A DNA stretch of 64,000 bases from Phymorhynchus buccinoides. Its lineage: Eukaryota > Mollusca > Gastropoda > Neogastropoda > Raphitomidae. A program made the translations under genes and the position numbers. Below are positions 35,118-45,475 of the stretch, one piece after another; the stretch's first letter is position 1, and every line of letters begins with the position of its first letter. The notes under the pieces are model-generated. The model worked only from the letters and a program-made list of their open reading frames with translations. It was not told the DNA's origin and did not search any database. The DNA is taken from the NCBI GenBank assembly GCA_017654935.2, contig CM065712.1, positions 24,994,547 through 25,058,546 on the forward strand. Direction: 5' to 3'.

Positions 35118-36992
35118 TTGTCCCTTTTCCGACACATTATTTTCGGACCATAAACCCATATCTATCGAATTTAACGTCCCCCATGAAGAAATAAATAGTA
35201 CACAAAAACAACAGCCCAAATACAATTTCGATAAGGCCAATTGGCACCTATTTCGATCTCTCCTTAATAAATATACAGTTAATAATATTTTAAACAATAA
35301 CTTAGAAACTTATTATGACAACATTAGAAAAACAATCCTACAAGCCTGTGAGAAGTCGATTCCTGTCCTTCCCCAGTTTGACAATAGCAAACCTAGGGCG
35401 AAGCCGTGGTGGAGTGACAGGGTTAAACAGGCAGTGCAGGCCAAAAAGAAGGCCTGCAGCCGTTTCGACCTGCACCCCACCCCACCCCCAACCATATTCT
35501 AAAGCTTGAAGCTGAAACCTACTGTAATGATACAATCAATGAATCAAAAAGAGAATACTTTAATAATAACAACGAAGATATCATTAATTACAAAGACCTC
35601 AGTAAAGCCTGGAAAAAACTCAAGAAAATTAATTCGAAAACCACGGTATGGGAGCCCAGAGTCCTCAAAAATAACAAACTCACTACTAACAACTTTGACA
35701 CGGCCAACACCTTAGCGGAAACATTCGCTCAAGCAAGCCAGACTCAATTCCTCCCCACTAAAGAAAAAATTAAGCGTTTAAGTAACCCCCACCACATAAA
35801 ATCGGATGATAACTCGCACTACATTAATGCCCCTCTTAAAATTACCGAGGTTGCTGCATCCATTAACTTAATTAAAAAAACCAGTAAAGCTACAGGAGAA
35901 GATCCTATCTCCTATAAACTAATAAAAGAACTCCCCCAATCTTTTCATAACATCTTACATGATTTCTATTCCCAGTGTTGGGAGGGGGGAACCGTTCCTC
36001 AAGCGTGGAAGGAGGCACAGGTAATAGGGATCCTGAAGCCAGGAAAACCAGCCAGGGATCCCAAAAACTACCGCCCCATCTCCCTCACCCCTCACTTGGG
36101 TAAAATTTACGAGCGTATCGTAAAACATAGACTGGAATATTTTCTAGATAAAAACAACATCATCCCCAAATTTCAAGCAGGGTTCCGTGCACATAGAAAC
36201 TGCATGGAACAAGTCGTCAGACTTACCTCCCATGTCAGACGCTCCTTTGCACATCGCAGAAAAGTCCTGGCCACCTTTTTCGATATAAAAGGGGCCTACG
36301 ACTCAGTCTGGCATGGGAGACTCCTTGATAAACTCAGCAGCCTCGGCATAGAGGGCAACACATTTAATTTTATTATCTCATTCCTACACAACCGCAGTTT
36401 AAGAGTAAAAGTAGGTCAATCCCTGTCCTTGTCTCACCATCTTGACATGGGAGTGCCCCAGGGCAGCATCATAGCTCCTACACTATTTAATATTATGGTC
36501 CACGATATTTACAAATTAAAACTTGATAACTGTAAGATATCTATGTATGCGGACGACATCGCCATCTGGTCCATTAACACCCCCCCTGGAAATTATTACA
36601 GTTTAGATCCCTTCCTCCTAATTCACCAAACCAATACAAACAAAATCACAGACTATTTACACAGTAATGGATTCACTGTTGCCCCCCAGAAATGTGAATT
36701 CATAGTTTTTTCAACAAAAAAGAACGATGACTTCACCCTCAAAATTGATAATGTTATTAAAACTTCTGCACAATCCGTTAAATTTCTTGGAGTCATTCTA
36801 ACACACAACTTATCCTGGAACGACCACATCAATTACTTAATTCAGAAAGCTCATAAAGCTCTTAACTTTATAAAAATCATTTCAAGCCAATCATGGGCAA
36901 AAGATCCCAAATTTCTAACACACTTAGTACGAGCACTGATAAGAAGCAGACTCACATATGGCATGGAAGCCTTTTACTCCCTGTCACAACAA
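35118..36992 (+). pseudogene. Element D ORF2 first part: endonuclease tail and RT (family-1-like)
   Basis: Starts with the last endonuclease motif (SDHKPISIEF, about 35,140) followed by NWHLFRSLLNKYTVNN and KPRAKPWW. Several small frame changes occur between 35,495 and 36,095. RT from 36,096 is open: FFDIKGAYDSVWH (about 36,277), GVPQGSIIAP (about 36,450), YADDIAIW (about 36,546), KFLGVILT (about 36,780). The reading stops matching this family at ...FYSLSQ (about 36,990). Confidence 0.82.
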
Positions 36993-38523
36993 AACAGAGC
37001 CCCAAAGTAAAGTTTTTAGGAGTAACCCTAACTCCAAACCTTAATTGGAATGAACACATTACATACCTAATCAAGAAAGCCAACCAGGCAATAGGTTTCA
37101 TAAAAACCATTTCAACAGAACAATGGGCAAACCCCCCAAATTCCTAACCCTTTTAGTTGGTGCTTTAGTGAGAAGCAGACTAACTTACGGAATGGAAGTT
37201 TTCCACTCCCTAAATAAAGACCAGGTACGAAGGCTGCAATCAGTAGAGTGTAGGGCACTCAAAGCAGCTCTAGGCATACCATTTTACGCAATCAACAAAT
37301 TGGTGTACAGAGATGTAGGATGGCTGCCACTCGAAAAACTTATAAAGTTAAACTGTGCCAAATTCATCATCAGATGGTACGCGGTAAAATCAGAGACAGA
37401 CCAAGAATTTATAATGGATATACACGATCCCTCCTTGGACTACTCAAATTTACAAAAGAAACGTCCTCTTGTATACTTAAAAACAAAAGACATAATGAGG
37501 TACTCAAAAAGCCTATTTGTTAAAGCAAATCTTGAATTAAAGGACATTACCCCTCACCCGGTAACCACCTTCCCTACGTGGGAAAGGGAAGAAACCAACT
37601 TTGATGTAACCTTACACGAGCAATACTCTAAACAAGATATAAATATAATTGGCGCCGCAGCTAAAGAAAAAGTTCATGGCTTAAGACATTGTATGCAAAT
37701 TTTTACAAATGGCTCTAAAATTGATAATAAGATCGGATGCGCTTTTGCCATCCCCTCACTTGATATAGTTAAATCATTTCAATTAAATGATGATCTGTCA
37801 ATCTTTAGTGCTGAACTTTGGGCCCTGTTAGAGGCCTGCAGCTACATAAATAGTTTACCAAACCCACCAATTAACGTGACTATTTTTACAGATTCACTAT
37901 CTTCGATCCAAGCTATTCAAAATGAAACAACAAATAGATCTGAAGTGATAAGTGAAATCAATTTACTGTTACATTGCATTAAAAGAAAAGGAACAAATTT
38001 ACAAATAATATGGATTCCGTCCCACACAGGTATAAAAGGTAATGACCAAGCAGACAGGGCTGCTAAACAAGCAGCCCTGGGCCATGCTGGGACCAAAATA
38101 AATATAAAGCTATCTATTAAAGAAGCAAAGGCAAAACTAAAAACATCAGCTTTTCAGGAATGGGCAGAAGAGCTAAAAGAATACACTAAAACTCATCCAC
38201 AAGATCGTAAGATAGTTTTTCAAGGCCTATTCCTTAATATACAACGATCTTTGCAATCAACAATTTTCAGACTAAGAACAGAATCAGAACGATGTAAATT
38301 TGTAACAATAATATGTAAATGCAATGAGGCATTGAACGTAAACCATCTCTTCAACCCATGCGTACAAATTAAAATAGAACTTAAAGAACTACTAGATAAA
38401 CTGAAATTACACAATATTCAATACACTAAAAAAGACATTCTCACTAAGGGGTCGGAAGGATGGTCCCCAGCCGTATGGCTGGCAGAGACCCTCAGGCAGA
38501 CACCCCTCGGCCGTCACTTTTGA
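36993..38523 (+). pseudogene. Element D ORF2 second part: RT end and RNase H from another family
   Basis: Begins with a second copy of the RT segment KFLGVTLTPNLNWNEH, already present upstream, so about 70 residues are duplicated in diverged form. RNase H 37,690-38,100: the first catalytic motif reads FTNGS (Asn codon 37,708-37,710) instead of TDGS, followed by SAELWALLEA, FTDSLSS and WIPSHTGIKGND. C-terminal zinc-type motif (CKCNEALNVNHLFNPC, about 38,310-38,360) and end at 38,523. The 466-codon part from 37,123 is open. Confidence 0.85.
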
Positions 38524-39532
38524 TAGGCTATAGTAAATCATAAAAGGCCCGTCTTAAAATCTAACTTTTTAATAAAGACAAAAATAAAAGTAAACTGTTT
38601 TAACCGCTCCGTAGTCGCGTCTAGCTTAATATAAATAAGCTTCAGAGTCCCCCCGCATAAGGACTCTGTTCGCGACGACCTGCCTCTGTTTGTTCTGGGG
38701 AGGAGGGGTCCCTCTCCCTCCCTCCCCCCGGCCAAACACGTAGGAATCGCAGCCTTTTTATAACTATTTTTATAAATGTAAATAGTGAACCAAACATTAT
38801 TGGACATTTAATCCCTGTTGGACCCCAGGTTTGGCGGGCGGGGTGGGGGAGAGACTGGAGTCTGTTTTCTCCCTTCCCCCCCCCCCCGTTTAACCTTTTT
38901 TTCCCCTGTGTAAAAAAGCCCCATCTCTTAACTAGGTTTACCAGGATTCGGCCTCATTGGTTTGCGCTTTTTGGAATCCTAGGTATGGAAACTTGTTAAC
39001 TTTTTAAGTAAATCCAACAGGGACCCATTAAAATTTGAATACTATATTGGTTTCAGTAAAAACCAATGCGATAGCTTTGGCTTATTTTAAAAGAGAAAAA
39101 ATGGTCTTTGGCTCGTGACACTTGCTGTCACGAAGTCAAAGATTAGATGTATAGTTCTTTTAACCTTTTTTTTGGAAATAAAGTATTTTGTGTAAATAAA
39201 TACGCCCTCTCCGTAGGGCAGACCTTAACTGATTTTTAAACTTTTTGACTTCATTTTAGAATGGTGGGCCTGGAAATTTTAATCTGAAGATGCTCAAACA
39301 CAATTTTATCACAAATTTTAAATACCAAAATAAAAATTATAACTACTAGCTAGCTAGCTAACGGGTCAAAATAATACGAGCCATGGCACCTAAACTTTAT
39401 TCTAACAACAAACAAAAAACTTTATTAAAAAATACTTAAATATTTTTTCTATCTCCCATCCCCACAACTTTATAAATAAGTAATGTCCCATATGTTCTTT
39501 TAAAGAGCGGGAGGACGTAAAGCATAACCGAC
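38524..39532 (+). other. Element D 3' UTR
   Basis: Non-coding. An 8-bp perfect hairpin (CAGAGTCC/GGACTCTG, 38,644-38,669), the pyrimidine-loop hairpin (38,688-38,737), a C run (38,877), GGGCCTGGAAATTTTAAT (39,265) and the terminal tail (39,483-39,532). Confidence 0.72.
38688..38737 (+). other. 3'-UTR hairpin with pyrimidine loop (element D)
   Basis: GTTTG...GGGGAGG pairs with CCTCCCC...CAAAC around GTCCCTCTCCCTCCCTCC; stem differs in sequence from family 1, loop core is identical. Confidence 0.55.
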
Positions 39533-39545
39533 TCAATTCCTGCTC
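39533..39545 (+). repeat. Target-site copy between D and e2
   Basis: TCAATTCCTGCTC; same 13-mer as 39,605-39,617 and 40,935-40,947. Confidence 0.88.
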
Positions 39546-39605
39546 ATGTCCCATATGTGCCCTTATGGGTCGAGAGGACGTAAAACCCTAAGTTTTCTTC
39601 TTCTT
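39546..39605 (+). mobile_element. e2: 60-bp element consisting only of the 3' tail
   Basis: Just the terminal hairpin (CCCATA/TATGGG), CGAGAGGACGTAAAACCC and a TTCTTC repeat, bounded on both sides by TCAATTCCTGCTC. Read as an extremely 5'-truncated retrotransposon insertion. Confidence 0.7.
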
Positions 39606-39617
39606 CAATTCCTGCTC
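39605..39617 (+). repeat. Target-site copy between e2 and e3
   Basis: TCAATTCCTGCTC. Confidence 0.88.
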
Positions 39618-40935
39618 ATCGTCTTTCTTTCTTTTCCTTTTTGGAAAAGGGACTTTGGCTGGGTCTCTCAGGATGGTGACAGATGGGTATCTCTTGCCAG
39701 CCTGAGACACCTCCGGGTGGTCGCTCCTATTGGCGACGCACCCCAGGCAACGCCCCTAACCGAAGGGAATCCTTAACCAGAACCTTAAAACAACTAACCA
39801 GCAATAAATTAAAATGAATACCCAAGTAATTTTTAATATAACTAGTGGCCTCTGGCGGAGTGTCCCCTCACTCAACCTAGTCAATATTTTTAGTTAGAAT
39901 TAGATATAACTATAAAGGTGAAAACGAAACAGCCTCTTATGAGACTATCTTTTGGATGTTACTTCGTACACCTATTGGGAAGTACTACTCAATTTAATGA
40001 CACACATTGGAGGAGCTAGAGCCCCTACCAATGCATAAAGGATAATAAGACATAACAAACTAAATTTTAATGGTAACTCTTAAAACCATTTTTAATGTTT
40101 ATAAATTTAAAAACTACTTATAATGCACCAGATAAAATCATTTTAATGCTTGTTTTAGCAACTAAAGCAATAGACTTTGGACAAAATATATTTTAGTGAA
40201 GTTCATAAAACTTTTTAACAAGTTTACTAAGTTAAACTTACCCTATATCAATTGAGATCTTAAAATTAACCATAATAAACCATATTTTACTTGTCATTAA
40301 AAATAAAAACCTAATTAAACCAGATAAAGTCACAAACATATGTACAGAACTCTGATGTATATATTTTTGTACAGACAAACATTTTTAATAGTTCTTTTAA
40401 AACTGGGGCACTCCATGATCACTTGATCACGTAATAAAGGGTGTTCTTCTTTTAACAATAAAAAAGTTGTTTTTAAACGCTAGGTCCTGTGACCCTCTGG
40501 TCACTTAAACTTGTATAGCAGACCCTAACCTTTCATTTAAATGTAAATATTGTATAAAATGTTATGAAGGCCTTTGCCTCCTTTTTTAAACTTTTTATAA
40601 ATAAAGCTCCTTGAGCACAATATAAAATTTTTTTTAACTGTAGCCCATCTTTTAAAAATAATATTTTTTATCACTATAAACTCAGATTTTACAAAAATAA
40701 ACCAACTTGCTTCTTTAAAATTTCTTTTCCAAAAAAAACCACAACAAAAAACCCACTCTAAAAAACACCATTATCTACTTTAAAATTCTGCTTCACCAAA
40801 AAACAAAACAAAAACTATCTGTATTCTTGATTAAAATCTTCCTTTTTTCCAGGATCTTTATAATTTCAAATGCCCCAACTGGCCCTTTGGCCCAGAAGGC
40901 GTAAAAACTCTATTTTTTTCTCTCTCTCTCTCTCT
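39618..40935 (+). mobile_element. e3: 5'-truncated non-LTR insertion (3' UTR only)
   Basis: About 1.3 kb of non-coding AT-rich sequence with GTAGCCC (about 40,640), ending in GCCCCAACTGG...AGAAGGCGTAAAAAC and a (CT)n terminus, then the target-site copy. Same tail type as the nested insertion at 22,247-23,608. No coding content; a 76-codon open frame at its left is not supported. Confidence 0.75.
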
Positions 40936-42344
40936 CAATTCCTGCTCTTCCCCTGTTTGACAACAATAAACCTAGGGCAAAACCCTGGTGGAAGAGAAGG
41001 TAAACAGGCATGCAGGCCAAAAGAAGGCCTGCCACCGTTTTGACCTGCACACCCCCCCCCCCCCCCCCCCCTTACCATATCTTAAGCTGGAAAGCAAAAC
41101 TCACGTGCGCGATTTATAAATGAAGCTAAAAGAGATTTTTTAATAAATAAGATATCACTGATTATGAAGAACTTAGTAAAGCTTGGAAACAGCTTAGAAA
41201 ATTTAAAATGCGAAAAAAATACAGTAGGGGACCCATAGTTCTGAAAAACAACATCTAACTACAAATAATATTGACACGGCAATACTCTGGCAGAAACTTT
41301 CGCCCAGGCCGCCAGTCAAATTCTCCCCAAAAGAAAAAAGAAAACGCAAGTAACCCCTTTCACAAAAAATTCACATAACTCTCATTACATCAATGCCCCC
41401 TGACAATGACAGCTTGCTGCATCCATTAATCAAATTAAGGAAAACCAATAGCTACAGGAGAAGACCCTATCTCCTACAAAACAATAAAACAACTTCCCCA
41501 ATCTTTTCACAATATGTTACAATGATTTCTATCCAAGTGCTGTAGGAGCGAGCCCTTGTGCCTCAAGCCTGGAAGGAGGCACAAGGTGGTCGGGATCCTA
41601 AGCCAGAAAACAGCCGGATCCCAAAAGTTACCGCCCCATTTCCCTCCCCCACACCTGGCAAAATTTACGAGCGTATCGTAAAAAACGACTTGAATATTTT
41701 CTTGATAAAAAACACTAATTAATCCCCAAGTTCAAGCAGGTTTCCGTACAACACAGGAACTGTATGGAACAAGTTGTTAGACTACCTCCCACTTCAGAAC
41801 GATCTTTTGCAGCGCAAGAAAAGTCCTGGCCACCTTCTTTGACATAAAAAGGGCCTATGACTCCCTCTGGCCATGGGAGCTATTAGATAAACGCATCAGC
41901 CTCGGTATAGAGGGCAATACATTTAAACTTATTCTTTCTTTTTACACAATAGAAGTTTTAAGAGTAAAGGTTGGCCACTCACTGTCCATGTCCCACCAGC
42001 TTGATATGGATTGCCCCATGGCAGCATCATAGCCCCACGCTTTTTTAACATTATGTTCACACACATTAGTAAATTAAAATTACCAAACGGAGAGATTCTA
42101 TGTATGCCGATGACATAGCAATATGGTCCATAATCCCCCCGCCCCCCCCGGGAAACACACATAACCTTTGATCAGAAAATCTTCTATCCACCAAATCAAC
42201 ACAAACAAAATTACGGACTTACTACATATTTAACGGATTTACAATAGTCCTCCCACAATGTGACAGTTATTTTTTTTTTTCGACAACAAAAGTTGATGAT
42301 CTCACTATCAAGATTGATAATGTTATCCAGTCCCCAGCATATTT
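40936..42344 (+). pseudogene. Element H ORF2 resumed: RT region, low-quality sequence
   Basis: Starts exactly at the target-site sequence as coding DNA (AIPALPLFDNNKPRAKPWW in frame at first) and continues as RT: GILKPG-like, FDIK.AYDS (about 41,840), GVPQGS remnant (about 42,005) and YADDIAIW (about 42,100), all broken by frequent single-base losses. The frequency of indels rises toward the gap and exceeds that elsewhere, so many breaks are probably sequencing errors at a contig end. Confidence 0.72.
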
Positions 42345-42844
42345 NNNNNNNNNNNNNNNNNNNNNNNNNNNNNNNNNNNNNNNNNNNNNNNNNNNNNNNN
42401 NNNNNNNNNNNNNNNNNNNNNNNNNNNNNNNNNNNNNNNNNNNNNNNNNNNNNNNNNNNNNNNNNNNNNNNNNNNNNNNNNNNNNNNNNNNNNNNNNNNN
42501 NNNNNNNNNNNNNNNNNNNNNNNNNNNNNNNNNNNNNNNNNNNNNNNNNNNNNNNNNNNNNNNNNNNNNNNNNNNNNNNNNNNNNNNNNNNNNNNNNNNN
42601 NNNNNNNNNNNNNNNNNNNNNNNNNNNNNNNNNNNNNNNNNNNNNNNNNNNNNNNNNNNNNNNNNNNNNNNNNNNNNNNNNNNNNNNNNNNNNNNNNNNN
42701 NNNNNNNNNNNNNNNNNNNNNNNNNNNNNNNNNNNNNNNNNNNNNNNNNNNNNNNNNNNNNNNNNNNNNNNNNNNNNNNNNNNNNNNNNNNNNNNNNNNN
42801 NNNNNNNNNNNNNNNNNNNNNNNNNNNNNNNNNNNNNNNNNNNN
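42345..42844. other. Assembly gap, exactly 500 N, at the centre of the inverted repeat
   Basis: Placeholder-length gap between the two arms. About 525 bases before it (41,819-42,344) have no partner in the right arm. Confidence 0.97.
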
Positions 42845-43758
42845 TTCCGCCGGCGTGGCAAAAGATCGTCCTGACGTGTGTATGTAAGTCTAACAACTTG
42901 TTCCTCAGTTCCTGTGTGTACGGAAGACCTGCTTGAAACTTGGGGATAATATTGTTTTTGATCAGAAAATCTTCAAGTCTGTTTTTTAACGATACGCTCG
43001 TAAATTTTGCCAAGGTGTGTGGGTGAGGGAATGGGGCGTTAACTTTTGGGATCCCTGGCTGGTTTTCCTGGCTTTAGGATCCCGACCCCTGTGCCTCCTT
43101 CCAGGCTTGAGGCCACAAGTTCCCTCCTCCCAGCACTTGGAATAGAAATCATGTAACATATTGTGAAAGATTGGGGAAGTTGTTTTATTGGTTTTGTAGG
43201 AGATAGGGTCTTTCTCCTGTAGCTTTATTGGTTTTCCTAATTTGATTAATGGATGCAGCAAGCGCGGTCATTTTCCAGGGCATTGAATGGTAATGAGAGT
43301 TATGTGATTTTTTTTTGTGAACATGGGTTTACTTTTGGCGTTTTCTTTTTTGCTTTGTGGGGAGAAATTTGACTTGGCTGGCCTGGGCGAAAGTTTCTGC
43401 CAGAGTATTTGCCGTGTCAATATTATTTGTAGTTAGTATGTTGTTTTTCAGAACTCTGGGCTCCCATACAGTATTTTTAGCGTTAATTTTTCTAAGCTTT
43501 TTCCAAGCTTTACTTAAGTCTTCATAATCAGTGATATCTTCTTTATTAAAAAATCTCTTTTTGCTTCATTTATAATATCGTCGCAGTGAGTTTCTGCTTC
43601 CAGCTTAAGAAATGGTTAAGGGTGGGGGGGGGGGGGGGGTGTGCAGGTCAAAACGGTTGCAGGCCTTCTTTTTGGCCTGCACTGCCTGTTTTACCTTCTC
43701 TTCCACCAGGGTTTTGCCCTAGGTTTATTGTTGTCAAACAGGGGAAGAGCAGGAATTG
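42845..43758 (-). pseudogene. Element H ORF2 fragment, right arm
   Basis: Inverted counterpart of 40,936 to about 41,818: from the target-site sequence (43,747-43,758) through the linker and early RT (IYERIVK-type segment near 43,000), then cut by the gap. Better sequence than the left arm in places but still with indels, including a run of about 18 G at 43,622. Confidence 0.75.
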
Positions 43759-45157
43759 AGAGCAAGAAGAGAGAGAGAAAATTATAGTTTTTACGCCTTC
43801 TGGGCCAAAGGGCCAGTTGGGGCATTTGAAATTATAAAGATCCTGAAAAAAAAGGAAGATTTTGATCAAGAATACAGATAGTTTTTGTTTTTTTTTTTGG
43901 TGAAGCAGAATTTTAACGTAGATAATGTAGTGTTTTTTTATGTGTCTTTGGTTTTTGTTGTGGTTTTTTTTTTGAAAAAGAAATTGTTAAGAAGCAAGTT
44001 GGTTTAATTTTTGTAAAATCTGAGTTTATAGTGATAAAATATTTTATTTTAAAAAGATATTTTAGCTGTTTGCTTTTTTGCATGTCTGGCAGGTTGGAGG
44101 AAGTCTATGATTAAAAAACCCCAGGGCTACAGTTAAAACACATTTTTATATTGTGCTCAAGGAGCTTTATTTATAAAAAGTTTAAAAAGGAGGCAAAGGC
44201 CTTCATAACATTTTATACAATATTTACATTTAAATGAAAGGTTAGGGTCTGCTATACAAGTTTAAGTGACCAGAGGGTCACAGGACCTAGCGTTTAAAAA
44301 CAACTTTTTTTATTGTTAAAAGAAGAACACCCTTTATTACGTGATCAAGTGATCATGGAGTGCCCCAGTTTTAAAAGAACTATTAAAAATGTTTGTCTGT
44401 ACAAAAATATATACATCAGAGTTCTGTACATATGTTTGTGACTTTATCTGGTTTAATTAGGTTTTTATTTTTAATGACAAGTAAAATATGGTTTATTATG
44501 GTTAATTTTAAGATCTCAATTGATATAGGGTAAGTTTAACTTAGTAAACTTGTTAAAAAGTTTTATGAACTTCACTAAAATATATTTTGTCCAAAGTCTA
44601 TTGCTTTAGTTGCTAAAACAAGCATTAAAATGATTTTATCTGGTGCATTATAAGTAGTTTTAAATTTATAAACATTAAAAATGGTTTTAAGAGTTACCAT
44701 TAAAATTTAGTTTGTTATGTCTGAGGCTATTATCCTTTATGCATTGGTAGGGGCTCTAGCTCCTCCAATGTGTGTCATTAAATTGAGTAGTACTTCCCAA
44801 TAGGTGTACGAAGTAACATCCAAAAGATAGTCTCATAAGAGGCTGTTTCGTTTTCACCTTTATAGTTATATCTAATTCTAACTAAAAATATTGACTAGGT
44901 TGAGTGAGGGGACACTCCGCCAGAGGCCACTAGTTATATTAAAAATTACTTGGGTATTCATTTTAATTTCTTGCTGGTTAGTTGTTTTAAGGTTATGGTT
45001 AAGGATTCCCTTCGGTTAGGGGCGTTGCCTGGGGTGCGTCGCCAATAGGGGCGACCACCCGGAGGTGTCTCAGGCTGGCAAGAGATACCCATCTGTCACC
45101 ATCCTGAGAGACCCAGCCAAAGTCCCTTTTCCAAAAAGGAAAAGAAAGAAAGACGAT
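43759..45157 (-). mobile_element. e3 copy, right arm (3' UTR only)
   Basis: Reverse complement of 39,618-40,935 with the same tail and flanking target-site copies (43,747-43,758 and 45,158-45,169). Non-coding. This copy includes a short piece near 44,060-44,130 that is absent or shortened in the left arm. Confidence 0.78.
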
Positions 45158-45169
45158 GAGCAGGAATTG

Positions 45170-45229
45170 AAGAAGAAGAAAACTTAGGGTTTTACGTCCT
45201 CTCGACCCATAAGGGCACATATGGGACAT
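45170..45229 (-). mobile_element. e2 copy, right arm (60-bp 3' tail)
   Basis: Same 60-bp tail as 39,546-39,605, between target-site copies at 45,158-45,169 and 45,230-45,241. Confidence 0.7.
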
Positions 45230-45475
45230 GAGCAGGAATTGAGTCGGTTATGCTTTACGTTCTCCCGCTCTTTAAAAGAACATATGGGACATTACTATAT
45301 CTTACTAAAAGTTATGGGGATCGGGATATAGAAAAAAAATAATTTAAGTATTTTTCAATAAAGTTTTTTGTTTGTTGTTAGAAGTAAAGTTTAGGTGCCG
45401 AATGGCTCGTACTAATTTGACCCGTTAGCTAGCTAGCTAGTAGTTATAATTTTTATATTGGTATTTAAAATTTGT

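Larger units (their letters stand above)
33632..39532 (+). mobile_element. Element D: mosaic non-LTR retrotransposon with 5' UTR, partial gag, chimeric ORF2
   Basis: Contains a 5' UTR (33,651-34,220), a gag that jumps into the endonuclease end at about 35,117, an RT of one family (to about 36,990) joined out of register to RT-RNase H of another (36,993-38,523), and a 3' UTR ending in the tail TGTCCCATATG...GAGGACGTAAAGC followed by TCAATTCCTGCTC. The same joins occur in the right arm, so they predate the arm duplication. Confidence 0.78.
21271..41818 (+). repeat. Left arm of a >20-kb inverted repeat
   Basis: The reverse complement of 42,845-64,000 matches this interval throughout, including all nested insertions, their target-site copies and internal chimeric joins. 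Paired anchors: 21,271 with 64,000; 25,317 with 59,916; 39,546 with 45,229; about 41,801 with about 42,860. The outer limit is set only by the window end. Good-quality parts differ by about 1% plus homopolymer length changes. Confidence 0.95.

Noticed and set aside
16293..39532. Telomere-type head-to-tail array of non-LTR elements (HeT-A/TART-like)
   Set aside because: At first the same-orientation series looked like a telomeric array. The target-site copies and the resumption of H ORF2 at 40,936 show nested insertion into an internal site instead, and no telomeric repeat is present.
39546..39776. 76-codon open frame (and its mirror at 44,999-45,229)
   Set aside because: It runs across the e2 tail, a target-site copy and e3; the identical mirror copy simply reflects the inverted repeat.
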